Source: an uncultured Elusimicrobium sp.
Lineage (GTDB): Bacteria; Elusimicrobiota; Elusimicrobia; Elusimicrobiales; Elusimicrobiaceae
Direction: 5' to 3'
Length of the DNA stretch: 64,000 bases
Assembly (NCBI GenBank): GCA_902794125.1
Contig: CADBFX010000012.1
Span: forward strand, 1 to 64,000
Shown: piece after piece, positions 8,062 through 15,058 of the stretch
Layout of the letters: every line of letters begins with the position of its first letter
Position numbering within the stretch: position 1 is the first letter of the stretch
Program-made: the position numbers and the translations under genes
Notes under the pieces: generated by a model
Told to the model about the DNA's origin: nothing
The model's input: only the letters and a program-made list of their open reading frames with translations
The model's database searches: none

Positions 8062-9003
8062 ATGAAAAAGTTATTACTGATCGGCGCTGCCACGCTGTTT
8101 ATGGGTGCGTGCACAGGGCTTAATAAAAATACGGTAGCATACAATACTGCCAAGTACGACCCGGCAAAATATTATGTCGTGGCAGGGGAAGGTTCCAGCA
8201 AAGAACAAGCCTCTCAAAATTCGTTGGATAATTTAAAACGCGACCTGGCCCAAAACGCTCCGGACGCCGATGAACAAGGCGTGTTGACGGACTTGGTAGC
8301 TAATGCGTCGGTAGATAGAGTTTGGCAAGATAAAGATGCTAAAAACAAACATTATTATGCGTTAGCAGTGTTACTGCGCAAAAATGCTCAAAAAATCTTG
8401 GAACCGCAAATGGACCAAGCCGATGCACAATTGGAAGGATTAACGGCGCAATTTTCTTCTACGGCTGACCCGTTAGCCGATTTGCGCGTGGCTTACCGCA
8501 TGCAACCGGTTGTTACCCGCCGCAATGCGTTGGATGAAGCGTATCAATTTTTATCGGCTGACCGCCATCATTACAATTCGGAAAAGTTCCAACCGTATAA
8601 AAATATCTTAAAAGAAAAATTAGCGGCGGTGTTAGTAGGTGTAGATGTGCAAGGGCAAGAAAGCAAAGTCATGATTACGTATATCGTGGATGCGCTGAAC
8701 CAAATGGGTTTAGGCGTGGTAGATTTGGCAGACCCCGATAAAACGCTTTCCGTGGAAGTAATGACCAGCATAGATGGTTATGATTCTAAAAAAGTAAAAG
8801 GGCTTATTTGGTGCTCCAGCAACGCGGCTATTAGTTTAATAGACCATACCCGCGGTGGGGTTACGTTTGCCCGTTTTAACGTATATGAACGCGCCGGAAC
8901 TTCCCGCGCCGAAGATTCTAAACGCCGCAGCATGGAAAGTGCCGGTGAACAGGCCGCTAAACAAATTATGGCCCGCTTGGAAGCTTATTTGAAAACGAAA
9001 TAG
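8062..9003 (+). CDS. LPP20-like lipoprotein
   Basis: Lipoprotein of 313 residues, with lipobox MGAC near residue 16. The region YYVVAGEGSSKEQASQNSL followed by an acidic helix and then DKHYYALAVLLRKNA-like strands is the pattern of LPP20/FlgT-N-like domains, which often occur in lipoproteins next to LpoB. A second half (about 160-310) has SKVMITYIVDALNQMG and ISLIDHTRGGVTFARFNVYE, resembling the ligand-binding fold of LpoB/CsgG-like proteins. SD AAGGAGA. Third gene of the lipoprotein cassette. Function unknown; membership of an outer-membrane complex with its neighbours is inferred from gene order. Confidence 0.6.
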   Translation: MKKLLLIGAATLFMGACTGLNKNTVAYNTAKYDPAKYYVVAGEGSSKEQASQNSLDNLKRDLAQNAPDADEQGVLTDLVANASVDRVWQDKDAKNKHYYALAVLLRKNAQKILEPQMDQADAQLEGLTAQFSSTADPLADLRVAYRMQPVVTRRNALDEAYQFLSADRHHYNSEKFQPYKNILKEKLAAVLVGVDVQGQESKVMITYIVDALNQMGLGVVDLADPDKTLSVEVMTSIDGYDSKKVKGLIWCSSNAAISLIDHTRGGVTFARFNVYERAGTSRAEDSKRRSMESAGEQAAKQIMARLEAYLKTK

Positions 9004-9016
9004 AGGGGGAAAATAA

Positions 9017-9724
9017 ATGAAAAAAATTTTAGTACTTATTTTATTGGGGCTACCCTTGTTGGCTTGTGCCCAAAGCCAATCTGCGCAAGAAACGGACGCT
9101 AAAGAAACTGCCGCGCAGCAGGATCCGGCCGAACGCAACAAAATGTTATATTCGTTGGGTTTTTTATTGGGAGATAATTTAAAACGCCAATTGGTGTTAG
9201 ATAACGAAGACGATTATAAAGCCTTGTCCCAAGGGATGCGCGATAGTTTGCTTAACAAAAAAGCGCAAACGGATATTGAAAAATACAAACCGCAGATTGT
9301 TAAAAAATACGAAGATGATGCCAAGACTATTGCGGCTAAGCGTCAAGCCGAACAACAAGAGTATTTGACCAATTTTGCCAAAGAAAAAGGCGTCAAAACT
9401 TTGGATAACGGAGCGATGGTTAAATTGTCCCGCGCCGGCAAAGGGAAAAACCCGAAAGCGGACAGCGTGGTAAAAGTGCATTATACAGGCACGCTCATTG
9501 ACGGCACTAAGTTTGATAGCTCGCGCGACCGCGGGGAAGCCTTTAAAACCCGTTTAACGGACGTTATCCCGTGCTGGACTAAAGCCGTGCAACAATTAAA
9601 ACCCGGTGCCCGTGCCACGGTGGTTTGCCCGCCCGATACGGCGTATGGAAACCGGCCGGTTGGCCAAATTCCGCCCAGCTCGGCGTTGGTGTTTGATATT
9701 GAACTTATAGACGTAGGAGCATAA
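9017..9724 (+). CDS. FKBP-type peptidyl-prolyl isomerase lipoprotein (FkpA/Mip-like)
   Basis: Peptidyl-prolyl cis-trans isomerase for periplasmic protein folding, 235 residues. Lipobox LLAC (about residue 16), an FKBP_N helical dimerisation region (about 35-125) and a C-terminal FKBP domain (about 135-234) with VKVHYTGTLIDGTKFDSS and YGNRPVGQIPPSSALVFDIELI. The usual VIPGW of the active site reads VIPCW here, a Gly to Cys change; the other pocket residues seen (Y, D, F, W) are kept, so activity is plausible. SD GAGGGGG. The stop overlaps the start of the next gene (TAATG), which indicates translational coupling. Last enzyme of the lipoprotein cassette. Confidence 0.88.
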   Translation: MKKILVLILLGLPLLACAQSQSAQETDAKETAAQQDPAERNKMLYSLGFLLGDNLKRQLVLDNEDDYKALSQGMRDSLLNKKAQTDIEKYKPQIVKKYEDDAKTIAAKRQAEQQEYLTNFAKEKGVKTLDNGAMVKLSRAGKGKNPKADSVVKVHYTGTLIDGTKFDSSRDRGEAFKTRLTDVIPCWTKAVQQLKPGARATVVCPPDTAYGNRPVGQIPPSSALVFDIELIDVGA

Positions 9725-10308
9725 TGTCTAAGACCAGTATTTTTTTAATTATAGTAATGGCGGCCGCGCTCGTGTATATGGGCGCGGTCCGCGGTTATGA
9801 GTTTTATCAACAAAAAGTAGCCCAATGGGAAGAAGAACGGGCCGAACAAATTGATTCTTTTTCATTCCAAAATGTGCCGGTTTCTTTAGCGGCTCCACAA
9901 GCCGAACCAATGGCGCGGCCCGTGTTGTTTAACCCGAAATCAGCCCAAGAACAAGAAGTATTTTACGAAGATGTACCGCTAAATCCGCAAGAGCAAACCA
10001 AACAAGCACAAGACACCATTTTATCAATCGTACAAGATTTTAATGAGCAACCCGAAGTGCAAGCATTTAATAAAGATTTAATACAAGCCACCCAGGGGGC
10101 TGCGGTGGATTTAAGTGCTCTAAGCGGGGGAGATGTGGCCCAAGTGCTTAAACAAAATCCGGAAATTGCACAAATCATTACCAAACATATGCAAAACCCG
10201 GAATTTGCCCAAACTGTTCAACAAATTTTTTCCAATCCGCAATTTGTGGAAAGCGTCCGGCAGCTTCAGCGGGCACAAGAACCGGTACAACCAAAAAAAA
10301 CGAAATAA
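9724..10308 (+). CDS. Membrane-anchored protein with STI1-like Asn-Pro repeats
   Basis: Not a recognised family. The product is 194 residues with one N-terminal membrane helix (about 5-22) and then a Gln/Glu-rich linker. The C-terminus carries three short repeats, QNPEIAQIITKHM, QNPEFAQTVQQIF and SNPQFVESVRQLQ, which resemble STI1/heat-shock chaperonin-binding repeats (NPxhxxhhxxhhxNP). The start overlaps the FKBP stop by one base, so production is probably coupled to the PPIase. A chaperone-associated or client-binding role is tempting, but this is inference from motif and context. The topology cannot tell cytoplasm from periplasm with certainty; a single N-terminal anchor with a polar C-terminus most often faces the periplasm. 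Confidence 0.5.
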   Translation: MSKTSIFLIIVMAAALVYMGAVRGYEFYQQKVAQWEEERAEQIDSFSFQNVPVSLAAPQAEPMARPVLFNPKSAQEQEVFYEDVPLNPQEQTKQAQDTILSIVQDFNEQPEVQAFNKDLIQATQGAAVDLSALSGGDVAQVLKQNPEIAQIITKHMQNPEFAQTVQQIFSNPQFVESVRQLQRAQEPVQPKKTK

Positions 10309-10355
10309 ACCGCTGAAAATATTGTATCCTATAACTATTACAGAGGAGGAAACTT

Positions 10356-10889
10356 GTGTTAAAAATTTTACTCAAAGCCGCGTTATTGGTTTTTATTATT
10401 TTAAGTATTTATTTTATTGTAAATCCGGCTGCTTGCACGAATTTAATGTTAGGCCGTGTAACGAACTCAACCGATAAAGAACCGGTCATTGAACAACCGA
10501 CCGATGCCCATAACGAATTGTTTACGCCAACGGGTGACAAACCGTTGCGTACAGACCCTGCCACCCCGGCTACGCCCGCGGCAGCAGAGCCTGTACAACC
10601 TTCTACCGGCACGGTGGAAGGCGTAATAGATACCAATACGCTTAAAGAGGCGGAAATTCCTACCTACTCGCAAGAAGATATTGATTATGCGGTAGCCAGC
10701 CGTTATGTGGAATTAGAAAATGAATACGCCAAGGATAAAAAAATTGGTAAAGATACCGCCAAAGAAATTTCGTATAAGGTAATGGATGACTTCGAACTGA
10801 CGCCGGAAGAATGGGAAGCTTTCTTGCAACGCGCAACGGAGACGAACCTGTTTAATAAAATCCGCACCGAAGCCGCTCATACGAAGTAA
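10356..10889 (+). CDS. Hypothetical single-pass membrane protein
   Basis: Unrecognised protein of 177 residues. The start codon is GTG at 10356, chosen because GAGGAGGA lies 5 nt upstream. Residues 5-25 are a hydrophobic anchor; a Thr/Pro/Ala-rich low-complexity linker follows (about 60-90), then an acidic helical C-terminal domain (a segment with QEDIDYAVASRYVE and an ELTPEEWEAFLQRA helix). No catalytic motif is visible. It follows the STI1-like gene by 47 nt and shares its layout (anchor, linker, helical tail), so it probably belongs to the same operon and ends at the strong terminator after it. Confidence 0.55.
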   Translation: MLKILLKAALLVFIILSIYFIVNPAACTNLMLGRVTNSTDKEPVIEQPTDAHNELFTPTGDKPLRTDPATPATPAAAEPVQPSTGTVEGVIDTNTLKEAEIPTYSQEDIDYAVASRYVELENEYAKDKKIGKDTAKEISYKVMDDFELTPEEWEAFLQRATETNLFNKIRTEAAHTK

Positions 10890-10907
10890 TTCAAAAATAA
10901 ATAATGA

Positions 10908-10936
10908 AAAAGGGCCCCGTAAGAGGGGCCCTTTTT
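10908..10936. terminator. Bidirectional terminator between convergent genes
   Basis: AAAAGGGCCCC pairs with GGGGCCCTTTT around a 6-nt loop, with A and T tracts on the two sides, so it can end both the lipoprotein operon (+) and the GGDEF gene (-). Confidence 0.88.
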
Positions 10937-10952
10937 GCTGGGTAAAAAGCAA

Positions 10953-11888
10953 TTAAGCACGGCGATCCATTATAAAGCTGCTTCCTTCTTCATGGCGTTT
11001 GGCCAAACATTTTAGTTCGGCGCCAATTCCGCTAACTTGTGCAAAAGAGGTCAGTGCTTTTTTGGTGTTGTGCACAATGCCAATACCAATGGCTAAGAAC
11101 GGGAATTTTTCGGTTTCGCCTTTGCGGTTTTCGGCCAACATATATCCATTGGCACGGTCTTCTTCGTTGTAAAAGCTGGGGGCGGTTTTATCCATTTCAT
11201 CGGCGATAGCCTGGGCAATCGGGATGGCTTTGTCAAACGTGCATACTACAATAAAATCATCCCCGCCAATATGTCCCACAAAACTGTGTGGGTCTTGCTG
11301 TGCGGCACGTACAATGATGGAGGCCGTGGTTTTAAGGACGTGATCGCCGGCTTCAAAACCGTACTTATCATTAAACGATTTGAAATTGTTTAAGTCGCAA
11401 TACAATACGGCAAATTGATTTTTTTCGGCGATTTCGGTTTCTATACGAGCTTGAATAGAGGGGTTGCCCGGCAGGCGAGTTAATGGGTTAGAGTCCATCT
11501 TTTGCTTGTTGCGCTTTAAGAGAAGTTTTACACGCGCTACAATTTCTTCTTCGTCAGCCGGTTTGTTTAAATAGTCATCAATATCCAGCCCGAGGCCTTC
11601 TAGTTTAGTAGATTTATCGGTATTGGCGGTAAAGATGATAATAGGGGTGTGCAAATATCCGGTACGGCTACGCACTTCCTGTACCACTTCAAACCCTGTT
11701 TTTTTAGGCATTTCATAATCTAAGATTAACAAATCGGGGTTTTCTTTATACGTTTTTTCAATCGCTTCCTGACCGTCCTGCGCCATGATGACCGTAAATC
11801 CGGCATTGGTTAAAATTTCGGACACTAAAAACCGGATTGCGTATGAATCGTCGGCCAGTAAAATTTTAGCAGTTGTTTCCATAGGCAT
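10953..11888 (-). CDS. Response regulator with GGDEF domain (probable diguanylate cyclase)
   Basis: Two-domain signalling protein of 311 residues. The receiver domain (about 5-125) has LLADD, phospho-acceptor Asp in LILDYEMP, Thr in IFTANTD and Lys in LNKPAD. The GGDEF domain (about 140-305) has YCDLNNFKSFNDKYG and the signature HIGGDDF, a catalytic-type variant (GGDDF). The product-inhibition RxxD site five residues before the signature is absent (DPHS there), so feedback by c-di-GMP is unlikely. HIGGDDF with an LTRLPGN start marks a known GGDEF subgroup in which activity has to be tested. No SD is visible; a TATATT box ends 9 nt before the ATG, so the leader would be only about 3 nt. A second in-frame ATG lies two codons in. 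Monocistronic. Confidence 0.87.
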   Translation of the reverse strand: MPMETTAKILLADDSYAIRFLVSEILTNAGFTVIMAQDGQEAIEKTYKENPDLLILDYEMPKKTGFEVVQEVRSRTGYLHTPIIIFTANTDKSTKLEGLGLDIDDYLNKPADEEEIVARVKLLLKRNKQKMDSNPLTRLPGNPSIQARIETEIAEKNQFAVLYCDLNNFKSFNDKYGFEAGDHVLKTTASIIVRAAQQDPHSFVGHIGGDDFIVVCTFDKAIPIAQAIADEMDKTAPSFYNEEDRANGYMLAENRKGETEKFPFLAIGIGIVHNTKKALTSFAQVSGIGAELKCLAKRHEEGSSFIMDRRA

Positions 11889-11923
11889 ATTAAATGAAAT
11901 ATAAGCGTTTTGTGCAAGTAAAA

Positions 11924-12613
11924 TTACGGTTTATAGATAAATGAAAGCAAATTTTCTTTAACGTGGTCGCGCCGCCACGAAAAGAAATTTGCCTTGTCTC
12001 CGCAGGTGCAATAGTAAGGCGCTGCAATCGTATCCGGCTTTAGGCCGGCCGCATATAATTGCTGACGTATTTCGCCTGTTAAATCTACAAATAATTTCCC
12101 GTCCTTGTGTAATACGTTGGCGGGTGAAAATTGTGCGGCCACGTCCTGTTGTACTTCAAAACAGCACGATTGAATATGCGGCCCTAACCACGCTTGGAGG
12201 GGGGTATCCCCTACTTTTTGGCGCAAGGCTTGTGCGGTTAACAGCGGCAGTTTATTTACAACGCCGCGCCACCCACAATGCGCTAGTGCAAATGCACGAC
12301 CGTCTTGAGCCCACAAAAAAAGAGGAACGCAATCTGCTGTTAAAATAGCGGCTCCCCAACCGGAGGCGGTAAATAGCCATGCATCGGCCTCTTGGAGGGG
12401 TAATTGTTGAAATTGTTGTGCCGCCTCCGGCGAGTCTATTGTAATAATGCGGGTGCTATGTGTTTGGTGAAAGTGTAAAATACGCTGTGCCGGAACACTC
12501 AATTTCTCATATACGGGGGTTTGAGCTTCGCTGGCGCGCATATTCCCCTCATGTCGGGATAACGTGCCGCCAACAAGTCCGGCAGAAAGCAAACGGGGGT
12601 CGGTGTAAATCAT
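11924..12613 (-). CDS. pgeF: YfiH/PgeF/LACC1-family protein
   Basis: Member of the multicopper-polyphenol-oxidase-like fold (DUF152/Cu-oxidase_4), 229 residues. Conserved metal-site segments are present: FHQTHST, TADCVPLFL and LAHCGWRGVV, with LGPHIQSCCFEV nearby. Family knowledge: bacterial members were shown to act as purine nucleoside phosphorylase/adenosine deaminase, and PgeF edits mis-incorporated L-Ser in peptidoglycan precursors. The link to peptidoglycan fits its partner: its start lies 1 nt after the murI stop, in the same operon. Which of the reported activities applies here cannot be told from sequence. Confidence 0.82.
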   Translation of the reverse strand: MIYTDPRLLSAGLVGGTLSRHEGNMRASEAQTPVYEKLSVPAQRILHFHQTHSTRIITIDSPEAAQQFQQLPLQEADAWLFTASGWGAAILTADCVPLFLWAQDGRAFALAHCGWRGVVNKLPLLTAQALRQKVGDTPLQAWLGPHIQSCCFEVQQDVAAQFSPANVLHKDGKLFVDLTGEIRQQLYAAGLKPDTIAAPYYCTCGDKANFFSWRRDHVKENLLSFIYKP

Positions 12614-12614
12614 A

Positions 12615-13415
12615 TTATTTTGTTAAATTTTTAAGATGTACTTTGCCGATCGGGTCGGAAAGTAAGCACGCGGCTAAGCGTTTAAAACGGTGCGGGTCAT
12701 CACTTGCGTAAACAGTTAATGTCCCTTTGCCGGTAGTTTCTTGTTGTTTGTGTTGTTGTAAAAAGGCAGATACGGCCTGTGCAACGGTGTCTGCGGAATC
12801 TACCAACTGAACGCGCGGACCGGCTATTTTGGACAGTACCGGTTTTAAAACCGGGTAATGGGTGCAACCTAAAATGACGGTGTCGGCTTTTGCTTTTAAT
12901 ACAGGTTTTAAATAACTGGCGGCAATTTCACGTGCGGCACGGGTGCGGGTCCAATTCTCTTCCACTAACGGCACAAATAGCGGACACGGTTGTTGGATGA
13001 TATTAGCGGTTGGGCGTTTTTTTAACAGGGCTTTTACGTACGCTTTGCTACGTACGGTAGCTTCGGTGCCTAATACGGCAATTTTTCCGGTTTTGCTGAC
13101 CTTAGCCGCTTTGGCAGCCCCGGGTTCAATAACGCCCATTACAGGCACTTTGCAGACTTTGCGCAATTGAGCCAACGCCAGGGCCGAAGCGGTATTACAG
13201 GCCACTACAATCAGTTTAACGCCTTGTTTTTCCAAAAAGCGGGCAATATCCAGCGAGAAACGGGTAACCGTTTCTTTAGATTTAGAACCGTACGGCACGT
13301 TTGCCGTATCCCCAAAATAAATTAAATCTTCGTGCGGTAACTGACGGCGCAAAGCACTTAGAATCGTCAGGCCGCCCAGGCCGGAGTCAAAAACCCCGAT
13401 AGCTTGTTTTTTCAT
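12615..13415 (-). CDS. murI: Glutamate racemase MurI
   Basis: Converts L- to D-glutamate for peptidoglycan precursor synthesis. The product is 266 residues, the normal length. Motifs: GVFDSGLGGLT at the N-terminus, first catalytic Cys in VVACNTASA (about residue 74) and second in LGCTHYPVL (about residue 185). Cytosolic. The start has no Shine-Dalgarno; a perfect TATAAT ends 6 nt before the ATG, so its mRNA is probably leaderless. First gene of a two-gene operon with the YfiH-family gene. It diverges from the Ser/Thr kinase gene across 81 bp. Confidence 0.95.
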   Translation of the reverse strand: MKKQAIGVFDSGLGGLTILSALRRQLPHEDLIYFGDTANVPYGSKSKETVTRFSLDIARFLEKQGVKLIVVACNTASALALAQLRKVCKVPVMGVIEPGAAKAAKVSKTGKIAVLGTEATVRSKAYVKALLKKRPTANIIQQPCPLFVPLVEENWTRTRAAREIAASYLKPVLKAKADTVILGCTHYPVLKPVLSKIAGPRVQLVDSADTVAQAVSAFLQQHKQQETTGKGTLTVYASDDPHRFKRLAACLLSDPIGKVHLKNLTK

Positions 13416-13421
13416 ACTTCT

Positions 13422-13427
13422 ATTATA
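13422..13427 (-). promoter_or_regulatory. -10 box of a predicted leaderless murI transcript
   Basis: On the minus strand TATAAT is followed by exactly 6 nt (AGAAGT) and then ATG. The AGAAG in the gap is only 1 nt from the ATG, too close to act as a Shine-Dalgarno. The predicted +1 is the A of the start codon. Confidence 0.6.
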
Positions 13428-13481
13428 GTAATTTTGGGAAGGGTACGTCCTGGGAAAAATTTCCCTGCAAAGGGTACTTTG

Positions 13482-13490
13482 TGCTAGAAT
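13482..13490 (+). promoter_or_regulatory. Extended -10 of a predicted leaderless kinase transcript
   Basis: TGCTAGAAT (extended -10, TGn plus TAGAAT) ends 6 nt before the ATG at 13497. There is no Shine-Dalgarno. It faces the murI promoter; the two -10 boxes lie about 55 bp apart. Confidence 0.6.
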
Positions 13491-13496
13491 ATCTAT

Positions 13497-14990
13497 ATGA
13501 TGAAAAAATGGATGTTTGTTGGAATGTTGCTATGGCTGTTAGGGCTGGGAGCGTGGAGCTTTGCGGCCGATAATGCCGCTCCGTTAATCGTAGGGGGCAA
13601 TTTTTCTAACCAAACAAACGTTTCCCAAAGTACGCGCGCCTTCACGCAGGAAGCCCGCAATGCGGAAGTGGCTTCGTTAAATGCCAAATTAAAGAAAAAA
13701 CAATTTGCCGATGTTATTAAACGCATCAACGATTTAACAGCCAACAATTTTTTAGATAACCGTTTTCATCTGCTTTTAGCTATCGCCTACGACGGACTTG
13801 GCAAATATGATGATGTAATTTATTCCGCCAGCCAAGCCATAGCCGTTGCCCCACAAGATCCGCGTCCCTATTTGTTGCGTGCCTCCGCCTATTTGCAACA
13901 GGGCCAATACGAACGCTGCGATATGGATTTGGACCGGGCGGTTAAGTTAAATCCGTCCTCCAAGTTAGCCCAACGGCTGCGCGACGAACTTAATAAAAAG
14001 ACATTTCTCCCTACCCCCAAAAAAGAAGAACCGGTAAAACCTACCCAATCCAATCCTTCTTCGTTGTGGATGATTATTTATGTAGCGGTAGTGTTAGGGG
14101 CTATTTTGTTGTACGTTTATTGGCGGTATGAAGATTTATTCCGTCGTCCTAAAAATGAATTTTCCCGCCGGGAAGTGGAAGTAAAAGAACAGTACAATTT
14201 TATCCGCCAAATCGGCGAGGGCGGCATGGGAACGGTGTACGAGGCCTATGATAAGGTGCTCAAACGCAAAGTAGCCATTAAGCGGGTACGCCCGGAACTG
14301 GTGCGCAGTGCTTATGTGCGCGAGCAGTTTTTGTCCGAAGCACGCATGGTGGCTCTGTTGCGCCATCCGTGCATTGTGGAAATTTATACCGTTATTGAAT
14401 CGGAAAGTTCCCTTTATTTAGTATTTGAATATGTGGACGGACAAACGCTGGAAACCCGGCTGGATATTGATGGCCGGTTGCCGTTTTCTAAAGCGAAACA
14501 GATTTTTGAATATGTATGCCGCGGTTTACACTATGCCCATTCGCAGGATATTATCCATTGTGATTTAAAGCCCGGTAATATTATGATTTATGGCGATGAT
14601 AAAGCCAAAGTGATGGATTTTGGCGTAGCTAAAAAATCGGTAGATCACGACACAGGTGCCCGCACCGTAGCGGGAACACCTGCTTATATGGCTCCCGAAC
14701 AACAAAAAGGTTTTATGCGCAAACAGTCGGACGTGTATTCGCTCGCGCTTTGTTTGTATGAGGCCCTGGTCGGGCAAGTGCCGTGGACGGTAAAAGGATT
14801 TGATATTGCGAAGAAAAAAATTGTGCCGGCTTCCAAATTGGCTCCTTTTGTGCCGGAAGCGGTGGACGGACTGTTGGAAGATGCGTTGAAAGAAGACCCG
14901 AAAGAACGTATCCAATCTATTGATGAATTTTGGAGCCGTTTAGAAGCCATTGAGCCCATGGAAGAAGACATGGAGCGCACTCATTATTAA
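13497..14990 (+). CDS. Membrane Ser/Thr protein kinase with N-terminal TPR domain
   Basis: Predicted Hanks-type protein kinase, 497 residues. Order: signal peptide (1-24), helical TPR-like domain (about 55-165, with LDNRFHLLLAIAYDGLGKYDDVI and PRPYLLRASAYLQQGQYE segments), membrane helix (about 190-208), then a C-terminal kinase domain (about 233-490). Kinase motifs: GEGGMGTVYEA (P-loop), Lys262 in AIKRV, HCDLKPGN with catalytic Asp356, DFG Asp374, and GTPAYMAPEQ. The HRD arginine is Cys, so it is a non-RD kinase that may not need activation-loop phosphorylation. Usual PknB-type kinases have the kinase first and the sensor last; here the order is reversed, with the TPR domain predicted outside. 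Leaderless start (ATG-ATG, no SD). No partner phosphatase is in the window. Confidence 0.85.
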   Translation: MMKKWMFVGMLLWLLGLGAWSFAADNAAPLIVGGNFSNQTNVSQSTRAFTQEARNAEVASLNAKLKKKQFADVIKRINDLTANNFLDNRFHLLLAIAYDGLGKYDDVIYSASQAIAVAPQDPRPYLLRASAYLQQGQYERCDMDLDRAVKLNPSSKLAQRLRDELNKKTFLPTPKKEEPVKPTQSNPSSLWMIIYVAVVLGAILLYVYWRYEDLFRRPKNEFSRREVEVKEQYNFIRQIGEGGMGTVYEAYDKVLKRKVAIKRVRPELVRSAYVREQFLSEARMVALLRHPCIVEIYTVIESESSLYLVFEYVDGQTLETRLDIDGRLPFSKAKQIFEYVCRGLHYAHSQDIIHCDLKPGNIMIYGDDKAKVMDFGVAKKSVDHDTGARTVAGTPAYMAPEQQKGFMRKQSDVYSLALCLYEALVGQVPWTVKGFDIAKKKIVPASKLAPFVPEAVDGLLEDALKEDPKERIQSIDEFWSRLEAIEPMEEDMERTHY

Positions 14991-15058
14991 TTTTTACTCC
15001 GGTGCCGCTCACACGGTGCCGGGGTATTATTATGCCGTTATAAATAGGAAAATAAAGT

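Noticed and set aside
14996-15025. GC-rich hairpin after the kinase gene as a terminator
   Set aside because: Several G-U pairs and no T tract, so termination is doubtful.
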